In this document: in pieces, positions 1-5,950 of the stretch
How the letters are laid out: every line of letters starts with the position of its first letter
How positions within the stretch are numbered: the first letter of the stretch is position 1
Assembly: GCA_017995495.1 (NCBI GenBank)
Contig: JAGOIS010000098.1
Location: forward strand, 1 to 5,950
DNA: 5,950 nucleotides
Reading direction: 5' to 3'
Source of the DNA: Candidatus Cloacimonadota bacterium
Lineage (GTDB): Bacteria; Cloacimonadota; Cloacimonadia; Cloacimonadales; Cloacimonadaceae
Made by a program: the position numbers and the translations under genes
The notes under the pieces: generated by a model
The model's database searches: none
What the model was told of the DNA's origin: nothing
The model's input: the letters and a program-made list of their open reading frames with translations, nothing else

Positions 1-327
1 TGCCAGATGCAGATCCCCGTCTCCGAAGGCCGCTGGCAAAGCCTGGACGCCGGAAAGGAAGCCGTACGGATCTGGGAAGCCATCCACCACCTGATCGTGA
101 AGGATGCCGGCACCGGCCGTTCGCTCCAACTCCTGAGTGAGGGCAAAACTCAAACTGTCTTGCATATCGACAAGACAGTCGCGCGCTTTCGCGTGGAACG
201 TTACAGTCCCCGCCTGTGTGAATATCCCAAGTGGATCCAGCCCAGTTTCATGGTTTTCAGCCAGGAAAGGCTTGATTGGGAAAGCTTTGGCCAGCTTCTG
301 GGAACCAGGTTCATGGCAGAGCTTTAA
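1..327 (+). CDS. C-terminal part of an unrecognised protein (5' end outside window)
   Basis: An open frame runs from the first base of the window to a TAA at 325-327. I do not recognise the family. The first in-frame ATG is at 7, but the frame is open up to the edge and no ribosome binding site can be seen in the six bases before it, so the protein most likely begins outside the window; from that ATG it would be 106 residues. Codon use looks truly coding: third positions are mostly G or C, as in the neighbours, until the last stretch. The visible part is soluble and mixed in charge, rich in Trp, Arg and Leu, with no membrane segment, no repeat and no metal-binding Cys/His pattern. It is the only plus-strand gene and converges on murA, so it belongs to a different transcription unit. 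Function is unknown. Confidence 0.6.
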   Translation, partial: CQMQIPVSEGRWQSLDAGKEAVRIWEAIHHLIVKDAGTGRSLQLLSEGKTQTVLHIDKTVARFRVERYSPRLCEYPKWIQPSFMVFSQERLDWESFGQLLGTRFMAEL

Positions 328-359
328 CTTCCTGACCTCAGTTCTGTTGGCAGAGCTTT
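314..359. repeat. 12-base direct repeat at the end of the left gene
   Basis: The 12-mer TGGCAGAGCTTT occurs at 314-325, overlapping the last codons of the left-hand gene, and again exactly at 348-359, 34 bases later. The second copy runs into TGCC and so forms a short imperfect hairpin (GGCA...TGCC, 349-362). The match is seen directly; its role is unknown. It may be a small local duplication or part of a transcript-end structure. Confidence 0.5.
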
Positions 360-364
360 GCCGC

Positions 365-397
365 GGCGCCCTCCGGCGCCTGGTTCATTGGCCAGGC
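365..397. terminator. Candidate stem-loops between convergent genes (weak)
   Basis: Two GC-rich stems that compete with each other lie between the convergent stop codons: GGCGCC (365-370) with GGCGCC (375-380) around a CTCC loop, and GCCTGG (378-383) with CCAGGC (392-397) around an 8-base loop. Their place, just past the end of murA and of the left-hand gene, suits a bidirectional transcript end. Neither stem is followed by a run of T on either strand, so this is not a classical intrinsic terminator, and chance pairing in GC-rich DNA is a real alternative. Confidence 0.25.
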
Positions 398-415
398 TCC
401 GCTCAGGATCGCGCG

Positions 416-1669
416 TCAGGCATTGTCCCGGGTGATGTGGGCTCCGATGCCGTTCAGCTTTTCCTCAATGCGGTCGTAGCCGCGGTCGATGTGGTAGATG
501 CGGGAAACACTGGTGGTTCCTTCCGCGACCATGCCGGCCAGGACAAGCGCGGCGCTGGCCCGCAGATCGGTGGCCATAACCTCCGCGCTGCTAAGCTTCT
601 TGACTCCCTTCACCTGGGCCACGTTGCGTTCCATGCGGATATCAGCCTGGAGGCGGTTCAGTTCCGCCACGTGCATGAAGCGGTCCGGGAAAACGGTGTC
701 CTCGATGTAACACGCACCATCCGCCAAAGACATGAGCACGGTGAACTGGGCTTGAAGGTCGGTGGGGAACCCCGGATAGGGCAGAGTGAGAATATCCACC
801 GGCTTGATCCTGGCGGGCGGAACCACGGTTATGCTGGTTTCCTGAACATCAAGTTCGCAGCCCGCGGCCCGGAGTTTTTCCAGCAGGATGCCCAGATGCT
901 CCGGCTGGCAGTTGGCCACCGTCACCGGTTTGGTGCTCAGAGCCCCGGCGATCAGGAACGTCCCCGCTTCAATGCGGTCGGCGATCATCGGCATTTCCAC
1001 CGGGAAAAGTTCGTCCACGCCTTCGATGGTGAGGGTGGTGCTGCCCTGGCCAGTGATCCTGGCGCCCATCTTGTTCAGCAGATCGATGGTGGAATCCACC
1101 TCCGGTTCCATGGCGGCGTTGAACATTCGCGTGGTGCCTTTGGCCAGCACGGCGGCCATGAGGGCGTTGATGGTGGCGCCCACGCTGGATTTCTCGAAAT
1201 GGATGTCCGCTCCGGTGAGCTGACCGGACTTGGCGTGAATGTAGCCGTGTTCGATCTCGATGCTGGCGCCGAGGGCTTCCATGGCCTTCAGATGCAGGTC
1301 CACAGGCCGGGTGCCGATCGCGCAGCCGCCCGGAAACGAGACCCGGGCTTCGCCCAGCCGGGCCAGAAGGGGTCCCAGCACGTAGATGGAGGCGCGCATC
1401 TTGCTCACCAGTTCGTAGGGCGCTTCGTTATACAACACGTCCCGGGAATCGATCGACATCATCCCGTTTTCATAGACCACGCGGGCACCCAAGACCCGCA
1501 GCAGATGGGCCATCGTTTTCAGGTCGATCAGGCTGGGAACATTACGCAGCACGGATTTTCCGGGGGCGAGCAGGCAGGCTGCCATCGCTGGCAGAATGGC
1601 GTTTTTGGCGCCGCTCACCTGGATGGTGCCGCTCAATTCCCGAGTTCCTTCAATAATGAATCTATCCAT
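416..1669 (-). CDS. murA: UDP-N-acetylglucosamine 1-carboxyvinyltransferase MurA
   Basis: MurA is cytoplasmic and transfers enolpyruvate from phosphoenolpyruvate to the 3'-OH of UDP-N-acetylglucosamine, the first committed step of peptidoglycan synthesis. The product is 417 residues, against 419 in E. coli, and colinear with the family. Seen in the sequence: the substrate-binding Lys22-Asn23 in [10 protein letters not shown]; Arg92 in MRASI; the catalytic loop [15 protein letters not shown] with Cys116, the residue that fosfomycin alkylates in sensitive enzymes, and Arg121; Asp304 in [10 protein letters not shown], equivalent to the general base Asp305; Arg370 in [13 protein letters not shown]; and Arg396 in [13 protein letters not shown]. 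All main active-site residues are kept, so the enzyme should be active and, having Cys, intrinsically fosfomycin-sensitive. The ATG at 1669 has a good AAAGGA six bases upstream. It is last in the cluster, 47 bases after prmC, and ends facing the convergent left-hand gene. I see no second copy here. Confidence 0.98.
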   Translation of the reverse strand: MDRFIIEGTRELSGTIQVSGAKNAILPAMAACLLAPGKSVLRNVPSLIDLKTMAHLLRVLGARVVYENGMMSIDSRDVLYNEAPYELVSKMRASIYVLGPLLARLGEARVSFPGGCAIGTRPVDLHLKAMEALGASIEIEHGYIHAKSGQLTGADIHFEKSSVGATINALMAAVLAKGTTRMFNAAMEPEVDSTIDLLNKMGARITGQGSTTLTIEGVDELFPVEMPMIADRIEAGTFLIAGALSTKPVTVANCQPEHLGILLEKLRAAGCELDVQETSITVVPPARIKPVDILTLPYPGFPTDLQAQFTVLMSLADGACYIEDTVFPDRFMHVAELNRLQADIRMERNVAQVKGVKKLSSAEVMATDLRASAALVLAGMVAEGTTSVSRIYHIDRGYDRIEEKLNGIGAHITRDNA

Positions 1670-1675
1670 AGTTAT

Positions 1676-1681
1676 TCCTTT
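1676..1681 (-). promoter_or_regulatory. Ribosome binding site of murA
   Basis: AAAGGA on the minus strand ends six bases before the murA ATG. It is the clearest Shine-Dalgarno sequence in the window and supports the start at 1669. It shows that murA is translated independently, unlike the overlapping genes upstream of it. Confidence 0.7.
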
Positions 1682-1716
1682 GTGTCAAATCAGAGGCAGG
1701 TGGATGAGCCGCAAGA

Positions 1717-2535
1717 TCATGCGTCATTTTGCCGGAATCCCAGATAACGGTCCCGTCCCGCCAGGTCTTGCCTTGCCAGAAAGCAGCACATGTTCTCAGC
1801 TCTGCCCAGAGCGATGATCCCATCCTGCTGGCCGGCCCCATGTTCAAAGAGCAGCATCCCCTTGTCTGAAAGGTAATTACCTGTCCGAGACAACACCTTG
1901 CGATAATACTCGAGGCCATCCTCCGCCGCCAGCAAGGCCTGCCGGGGCTCAAAATCACGCACGCCCGGCTCAAGGTCCCAATATTCGGCATCTCCGATAT
2001 AGGGCGGATTGCTGATGATCAGGTCAAAGCGGTTTTCACCCGGCGGGAAGAGGTCCGCCTCCACGAAATCAATATCGGCGGAATGTAGGGCGGCGTTTCC
2101 GCGGGCGACTTCCAGGGCAGCGGGACTGATGTCCACAGCCGTCAGCACGAGATCTGGGCGTTGGGTTTTCAGCGCGATGGCGATGGCGCCGCTGCCTGTG
2201 CCAATTTCCAGGATCCGGCCCCGAAGTTGGATCAGCTCGAGCGCCATCTCCACCAGGCCTTCGGTTTCCGGCCTGGGGATCAGCACGCGGGGATCGACGT
2301 TCAGCTCAAGGCCCCAAAACCAAGCCCTGCCCAAAATGTATTGCGGCGGCTCGCCTGCCCTCAGCCGGGCCAGGGAACGATCCAGGCGCCCTTGAAGTTC
2401 CGGATCCAGTTCACGCTCCCGCAGCAGCGGCAGTTGGGGCAGCGGACATTCAAGCAATCCGGCCAGCAGATAGGCCACGTCCGCGGATCCGGTTTCTTCC
2501 CGCGCCAGGCCGCCCAGGATTTCGGCCAGGGTCAT
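1717..2535 (-). CDS. prmC: Peptide chain release factor N5-glutamine methyltransferase PrmC
   Basis: PrmC (HemK) methylates the glutamine of the GGQ motif in release factors RF1 and RF2 with S-adenosylmethionine, which makes peptide release efficient. The 272-residue product has the usual size and order: a small helical N-terminal domain (about 1-70) that binds the release factor, a connecting stretch with PPQYILG (63-69) and LIPRPETE (85-92), then a Rossmann methyltransferase with the SAM loop EIGTGSGAIAIAL (110-122), the acidic VDIS (134-137) and the signature NPPYI (176-180) that holds the target glutamine amide. It ends in the typical DLAGRDR (257-263). Its ATG overlaps the stop of the REC-HATPase gene in ATGA and has only a poor ribosome binding site (AAGG too close), so it is probably translated by coupling. 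In many bacteria prmC follows prfA, and here the preceding gene is the regulator instead. Confidence 0.97.
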   Translation of the reverse strand: MTLAEILGGLAREETGSADVAYLLAGLLECPLPQLPLLRERELDPELQGRLDRSLARLRAGEPPQYILGRAWFWGLELNVDPRVLIPRPETEGLVEMALELIQLRGRILEIGTGSGAIAIALKTQRPDLVLTAVDISPAALEVARGNAALHSADIDFVEADLFPPGENRFDLIISNPPYIGDAEYWDLEPGVRDFEPRQALLAAEDGLEYYRKVLSRTGNYLSDKGMLLFEHGAGQQDGIIALGRAENMCCFLARQDLAGRDRYLGFRQNDA

Positions 2536-3458
2536 GCCTTGGAGTTCCGGTGATTTCTGAGGCTGCGCAGCACCCTCACACTGCGGCCGCCGTTGGCGAA
2601 TTCCAGCTTGTCCGAAAGGAAATAAAGCATCGCGAGACCCCGGCCATGGGCTCTCAGGCTCAGCTTGTCATCTTCTCTCAGCAGCTTCAGCCAGGCCTCA
2701 TGGTCGAAGCCCTGGCCGTCGTCCTCCACGCTGATGATGATGGCCTCATTGTCCTTGTCCAAGGCCAGGGAAAAGCGCACCCTGCGAGAGCAGATTTGCG
2801 GCTGATGCAATTTTTCCGCGATGATCTCTTTCAGCTGGTCCCGCTCGCACAACCTTTCCGCGTCAGTGAGTTCAAGCACGCCGTGGATATAGGCGTTTTG
2901 CAGCATTTCGTCGGCGCAGGTGAGCAGATCGCTGATCGTATCGTGGGGCAGTTCCAGGTTGTCAAACAGGATGGGATTGAGGATCTTGGTGACCCCTGTG
3001 CCGGAAAACAGGTGGGGATCGATCACGCAGCTGAATTCCGCCCGCTCAAAGCTTCCCAGCAGCTTGTCCTTTCTGCGGCGGGCATTGGCCCGGGAGATGA
3101 TGGCCTCGATGGATTTCAGCAGGTGCTGGGTCTCGATGGGTTTGCTGATAAAATCCGCGGCGCCGAGGCGGATGGCGCGGATGAAGTATTCCTGTTCCAG
3201 ATATCCCGTCATCAGGATCACTTCCTGATTGGGTCCATCATGGCGGATCTTCTCCAAAAATTCCAGCCCGCTCATGCCAGGCATCTCAATGTCGCAAACC
3301 ACTATTTCATAGATGGATTTGTGCAGTTTGCGCAGGGCTTCGCTGGCGCTCAGGGCGGTGTTCACCCGGTATCCGTGCGCGACCAGCAGGGTCCCGATAC
3401 CCTCCACGATCTCGGGGCTGTCGTCAACGATCAGGATGCTTGGGGCTTTGGTGCTCAT
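2532..3458 (-). CDS. Response regulator receiver fused to RsbW-like HATPase (anti-sigma/serine kinase type)
   Basis: A 308-residue two-domain cytoplasmic regulator. Residues 5-122 are a complete CheY-like receiver: acidic pair Asp12-Asp13, phosphoacceptor Asp56 in VVCDIEMPGMSG, Thr84 in LMTGY and Lys106 in FISKPIE. After a charged linker (about 123-165), residues 166-300 form a GHKL ATPase of the HATPase_c_2/RsbW kind: N box with Glu184 and Asn188 in ADEMLQNAYIHG, G1 box VEDDGQGFD (244-252), G2 box HGRGLAML (271-278). There is no H-box/dimerisation domain, so it is not a histidine kinase, and no PP2C domain. By family knowledge such ATPases phosphorylate STAS proteins and/or sequester a sigma factor; phosphorylation of Asp56 by an unseen histidine kinase probably controls this. 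It overlaps the STAS gene upstream and prmC downstream by ATGA each. The partner and the regulated genes are inference. It could instead act on something other than a sigma factor. Confidence 0.93.
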   Translation of the reverse strand: MSTKAPSILIVDDSPEIVEGIGTLLVAHGYRVNTALSASEALRKLHKSIYEIVVCDIEMPGMSGLEFLEKIRHDGPNQEVILMTGYLEQEYFIRAIRLGAADFISKPIETQHLLKSIEAIISRANARRRKDKLLGSFERAEFSCVIDPHLFSGTGVTKILNPILFDNLELPHDTISDLLTCADEMLQNAYIHGVLELTDAERLCERDQLKEIIAEKLHQPQICSRRVRFSLALDKDNEAIIISVEDDGQGFDHEAWLKLLREDDKLSLRAHGRGLAMLYFLSDKLEFANGGRSVRVLRSLRNHRNSKA

Positions 3459-3763
3459 TCCAGATTTACAATGAAGAGTTGGTTCAGCTTGAGCATGGTG
3501 AAAAGTTCGTAAATGGGGTCCGAACTGCGAACGACCTCAATTTCCCCGCCTTTGCCGATGAAATCCTTGTAAAAGAGGAGCAGTTTGCCGATGCCGATGC
3601 TGCTGATGTTCTTGCATTCAAAAAGGTCGATGTCCAGAAAGCGGGTTTCCGATTTCAGCACCTCGTTCAGCTTTTCCTGCAGGATACTGGCATTGTCGCT
3701 GTTTAAAAAACCCTCCACCACCATCAAGGCCCGGTCACCTGAAAAGGTCAAATCAATATTCAT
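3455..3763 (-). CDS. STAS-domain anti-sigma factor antagonist
   Basis: A single-domain STAS protein of 102 residues, close to SpoIIAA/RsbV in length and pattern: an N-terminal beta strand, an FLNSDNA segment in place of the usual LD...N/A region, LDIDLFECKNISSIGIG, then the LLLFYK helix, the GGEIEVV strand and the helix IYELFTMLKL. In KNISSIGIG the second serine (Ser55 from this start) aligns with the phosphorylated Ser58 of SpoIIAA; the preceding Asp of the DSSG motif is Ser here, as in the SSxG variant common in this family. It is expected to bind the adjacent HATPase domain when unphosphorylated and to be released on phosphorylation. I chose the ATG at 3763 because AAAGAGG sits six bases before it. 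An in-frame ATG at 3769 directly abuts that sequence with no spacing and is less likely. The stop overlaps the next gene (ATGA), as expected of partners made in fixed ratio. Confidence 0.9.
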   Translation of the reverse strand: MNIDLTFSGDRALMVVEGFLNSDNASILQEKLNEVLKSETRFLDIDLFECKNISSIGIGKLLLFYKDFIGKGGEIEVVRSSDPIYELFTMLKLNQLFIVNLE

Positions 3764-3769
3764 AACCAT

Positions 3770-3776
3770 CCTCTTT
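3770..3776 (-). promoter_or_regulatory. Ribosome binding site deciding the STAS gene start
   Basis: AAAGAGG on the minus strand lies six bases before the ATG at 3763 and zero bases before the in-frame ATG at 3769. Normal spacing therefore favours the shorter product by two residues. Confidence 0.6.
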
Positions 3777-3798
3777 GATCCATCTTTTCCTCAAGCGC

Positions 3799-3827
3799 AT
3801 TTTTACGCCCTGCTCCGCCCCTGTCAA
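3799..3827 (-). promoter_or_regulatory. Candidate sigma70-type promoter for the STAS/REC-HATPase/prmC/murA genes
   Basis: In the gap after fusA, the minus strand carries a perfect -35 hexamer TTGACA (3827-3822). Sixteen bases on is TAAAAA (3805-3800), or at seventeen AAAAAT (3804-3799), each matching four of six bases of TATAAT. The start of transcription would be near 3792, leaving a leader of roughly 30 bases that includes the ribosome binding site. The spacing and place are right, but the -10 is weak and housekeeping promoter sequences differ between phyla, so this is a candidate only. No terminator is visible between fusA and this site, so read-through from fusA is also possible. Confidence 0.35.
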
Positions 3828-3832
3828 GAACA

Positions 3833-5944
3833 TTATTCCCCGTAACCCCGGATGCGCTTCAGAACGGCGCTTTGCACCTGGGCGGGGCTGATCTCGTATT
3901 TGCGGAATTCCAGCGAGTAAACCGCCCGTCCCTGGCTGAGGGAGCGGATCCGGGTGGAGTAGCCAAAGAGTTCCGAGAGAGGCACTTCCGCCACGATCTC
4001 CTGCTGAAATTCATTGTGCCGGCGCAGCACGGAAATGTGGCCGCGTTTGGCATTGACGTCCGCGATGATATCCCCCACAAAGTCGTCCGGGCTGATCACG
4101 GAAAGCAGCATCAGGGGTTCCATGATCACCGGCGCCGCTTCCCGCAGGCCTTTGCCGATGGCCATCGAGGTCGCGATGCGGAAAGCCAGTTCATTGGAAT
4201 CCACAGGGTTGAAATCGCCGTCGATGAGTTCGATCTTCACCCTTTCCATGTTCCCGCTGATGAGCGGACCGTCGTTGAGGGCGTTCAGGGCGGATTCTTC
4301 GATCGGCTTGTGGTATTCTGGGGGTATCTTTTCCGCGCTCACCGAATTGACAAAGAGGTTTTTCTCCCCATCCGGCAGTTCTTCCGGCTGCAGCGGAGAG
4401 AGATGGAATTTCACCCGGGCGTAGTTTCCCTTGCCGTTCATGTCGCGAATGAAGGTCTCGTCGCACTCCACGGCGCGGGTGATGGTTTCCTTGTAGGAAA
4501 CCTGCGGATTGCCAACGTTGGCCGTCACCCCGTATTCCCGGCGCAGCCTGTCCACGATGATCTCCAGGTGCAATTCCCCCATCCCGGAGATGAGGGTCTG
4601 GCCGGTGTCCTTGTCCGTGCTCACGCGGAAGGTGGGGTCTTCTTCCTCGAGGTGCGACAGCGCTTCACTCATGGCTTCCTGGTCCGCCTTGGTGCGGGGT
4701 TCGATGGCGATGGAGATCACGCTGTCCGGAAAGTTCATCCGGCTGAGTTGGATATCCAGGTTCCCGTCGGTGATCGTGTCGCCGGTGGACAGGAAGCGGC
4801 AGCCCACAAAGGCGCCGATATCGCCGGCGTGGAGTTCGTTCAGATCGTGCTTGCGGTTGCTCATCATCTGCAGGATCCGCGCCACGCGTTCGCGTTTGCC
4901 GTTGCTTTGGTTGTAAAAGGAGGCTCCTTTTTTCAGGGTGCCGGAATACACGCGCACATACACCAGCTTGCCCACATATTTGTCCGTCTGGACCTTGAAC
5001 GCCATGCCCACAAAAGGCGCGTGGGGATCGGGTTCGAGGCAGACGGCGGCCCCGGTTTGGGCGTCGTATCCTTCGCAGGGTGGTACTTCGAGCGGGGAGG
5101 GCAAAAAATCCCGGATGCCGTCCAGCAGCAGCTGCACACCTTTGTTTTTGAGCGAGGAGCCGCAGAGCACGGGGATGAAGCTGCCGTCGATGGTGCCCCG
5201 GCGGATGGCGCGCCGGATCAGTTCCGCCGGAATGTCACCGCCGTCCAGATAGGCGGCCAGCAATTCATCATCAAATTCCGCCACGCTTTCCAGCAAGGCG
5301 TTGCGCTGTTCGGCTGCGTGTTCCGCCAGATCTTCCGGAATGTCTTTCAACTGCACTTCGCTGCCCTTGGTGAGGGGATCGAAGAGCCAGGCTTTCATCG
5401 TGATCAGGTCGATCACGCCCTCAAAGGAATCCTCCCTCCCGATGGGGATGTTCACCGCCACTGCCAGCGGGGTCAGGCGCTCGTGGATCATGTCTATCAC
5501 CCTGTCGTAATCTGCCCCGGGACGGTCCATCTTGTTCACATAGGCCAGGCGCGGCACCTTGTAACGATCGGCCTGATGCCAGACCGTTTCGGATTGGGGC
5601 TCCACTCCGGCCACGGCGCAAAAAACGCCCACCGCGCCATCCAGGATGCGCAGGCTGCGTTCCACCTCGGCGGTGAAATCCACGTGCCCGGGAGTGTCGA
5701 TGATATTGATCCGGGTGTCCTTCCAAACGCAGGTCACCGTGGCGGAGGTGATGGTGATGCCCCGTTCGCGTTCCTGCTCCATCCAGTCCGTGAAGGCGTT
5801 GCCGTCGTGCACCTCGCCCATCTTGTGCAAAAATCCCGTGTAAAACAGGATCCGCTCGGTGGTCGTGGTTTTACCCGCATCGATGTGTGCCATGATGCCG
5901 ATATTCCTGATCCGGCTTAACGGACTGTCTGATTCACTCTTCAT
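3833..5944 (-). CDS. fusA: Translation elongation factor G
   Basis: EF-G is the GTPase that drives tRNA-mRNA translocation and, with ribosome recycling factor, ribosome splitting. The 703-residue product has full family length. Domain I holds the P loop [12 protein letters not shown] (19-30), switch I ending RGITITSA (61-68), DTPGHVDF with the catalytic His87 (83-90), and NKMD (137-140); domain II is about 300-400; domain III includes EEDPTFRV and SGMGELHLE (453-461); domain IV is about 485-605; domain V has [20 protein letters not shown]. The GTPase is intact. Domain IV is divergent: the loop normally GGRGQYG reads NGKGNYA (503-509) and the tip normally SYHDVDSSE reads DFNPVDSNE (577-585), so the near-invariant His583 of E. 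coli is Asn579. Tetracycline-resistance ribosome protection proteins are excluded by overall pattern. The N-terminus matches typical EF-G, but its ribosome binding site is outside the window. No tuf follows, so this is not a standard str-operon end; it may be a second EF-G. Confidence 0.96.
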   Translation of the reverse strand: MKSESDSPLSRIRNIGIMAHIDAGKTTTTERILFYTGFLHKMGEVHDGNAFTDWMEQERERGITITSATVTCVWKDTRINIIDTPGHVDFTAEVERSLRILDGAVGVFCAVAGVEPQSETVWHQADRYKVPRLAYVNKMDRPGADYDRVIDMIHERLTPLAVAVNIPIGREDSFEGVIDLITMKAWLFDPLTKGSEVQLKDIPEDLAEHAAEQRNALLESVAEFDDELLAAYLDGGDIPAELIRRAIRRGTIDGSFIPVLCGSSLKNKGVQLLLDGIRDFLPSPLEVPPCEGYDAQTGAAVCLEPDPHAPFVGMAFKVQTDKYVGKLVYVRVYSGTLKKGASFYNQSNGKRERVARILQMMSNRKHDLNELHAGDIGAFVGCRFLSTGDTITDGNLDIQLSRMNFPDSVISIAIEPRTKADQEAMSEALSHLEEEDPTFRVSTDKDTGQTLISGMGELHLEIIVDRLRREYGVTANVGNPQVSYKETITRAVECDETFIRDMNGKGNYARVKFHLSPLQPEELPDGEKNLFVNSVSAEKIPPEYHKPIEESALNALNDGPLISGNMERVKIELIDGDFNPVDSNELAFRIATSMAIGKGLREAAPVIMEPLMLLSVISPDDFVGDIIADVNAKRGHISVLRRHNEFQQEIVAEVPLSELFGYSTRIRSLSQGRAVYSLEFRKYEISPAQVQSAVLKRIRGYGE

Positions 5945-5950
5945 AATGAT

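Larger units (their letters stand above)
416..5944 (-). other. Probable operon: fusA, STAS, REC-HATPase, prmC, murA
   Basis: Five genes share the minus strand with gaps or overlaps of 69, -4, -4 and 47 bases. The middle three are certainly tightly coupled by their ATGA overlaps. murA probably belongs with them, since no promoter or terminator is convincing in its 47-base leader. fusA may be a separate upstream unit, because a promoter-like sequence lies after it; no intrinsic terminator was found there. Confidence 0.6.

Noticed and set aside
1683..1688. TTGACA on the minus strand before murA as a possible -35 element
   Set aside because: A -10 at normal spacing would fall inside the murA coding region, downstream of its ribosome binding site, so it could not make a translatable murA message.
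137..1747. A 536-codon open frame on the plus strand opposite murA
   Set aside because: It begins inside the left-hand gene in another frame and covers all of murA in antisense. The His/Gly-rich product has no recognisable domain, so it is a composition artefact.
1662..1991. A 109-codon minus-strand frame overlapping the end of prmC and the start of murA
   Set aside because: It overlaps the conserved C-terminal half of prmC in another frame and has a Cys/Arg/Ser-rich product typical of out-of-frame reading.
2532..3458. REC-HATPase protein as a hybrid histidine kinase
   Set aside because: No phosphorylatable histidine/dimerisation domain precedes the ATPase. The N box and G2 box follow the RsbW/SpoIIAB pattern and the STAS partner is adjacent.
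2550..3512. A 320-codon open frame on the plus strand opposite the REC-HATPase gene
   Set aside because: It is antisense to two clear protein domains and shows no motif of its own.
3872..5920. A 682-codon open frame on the plus strand opposite fusA
   Set aside because: It lies wholly antisense to a highly conserved EF-G gene. Its product is His/Phe/Val-rich with no family motif, which is the usual shadow of a high-GC3 gene.
3833..5944. fusA as a tetracycline-resistance ribosome protection protein
   Set aside because: The GTPase domain, the SGMGELHLE region and domain V ([17 protein letters not shown]) follow true EF-G, and the length of 703 residues and N-terminus [15 protein letters not shown] are those of EF-G.

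Overview
This window is a bacterial chromosomal segment of moderately high G+C (by eye somewhat over half), tightly packed and dominated by one minus-strand gene cluster. The lineage cannot be fixed from these genes alone. The mix of MurA, PrmC, a STAS protein, a receiver/ATPase regulator and EF-G would suit a peptidoglycan-making, Gram-negative-type bacterium, perhaps an uncultured anaerobe of the FCB/Cloacimonadota kind, but that is only an impression.

Layout, in the direction of transcription of the main cluster (right to left): fusA (elongation factor G, complete, start 6 bases inside the right edge); a 69-base gap with a plausible internal promoter; a small STAS-domain anti-sigma-factor antagonist; a receiver (REC) domain fused to an RsbW-like HATPase domain; prmC (release-factor glutamine methyltransferase); a 47-base gap with a clear ribosome binding site; and murA (UDP-GlcNAc enolpyruvyl transferase). 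STAS/REC-HATPase and REC-HATPase/prmC each overlap by the four bases ATGA, so these three are probably co-transcribed and translationally coupled. At the left edge the C-terminal part of an unrecognised plus-strand gene converges on murA. The 88 bases between them hold GC-rich hairpins and a 12-base direct repeat. There is no gene-free stretch above 100 bases, no RNA gene, no mobile element and no CRISPR.

How the genes may work together: the STAS protein and the REC-HATPase look like the core of a partner-switching pathway, in which a serine kinase/anti-sigma ATPase phosphorylates or binds a STAS antagonist. Here the kinase-like domain sits directly behind a phosphoacceptor receiver, so a histidine kinase elsewhere could set the switch. 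No sigma factor, PP2C phosphatase or histidine kinase is encoded in the window. The module is embedded between genes for translation elongation, translation termination and the first committed step of peptidoglycan synthesis, which suggests shared growth-linked expression rather than a stand-alone stress locus. The EF-G is also unusual at the tip of domain IV, where normally near-invariant residues that touch tRNA are replaced.
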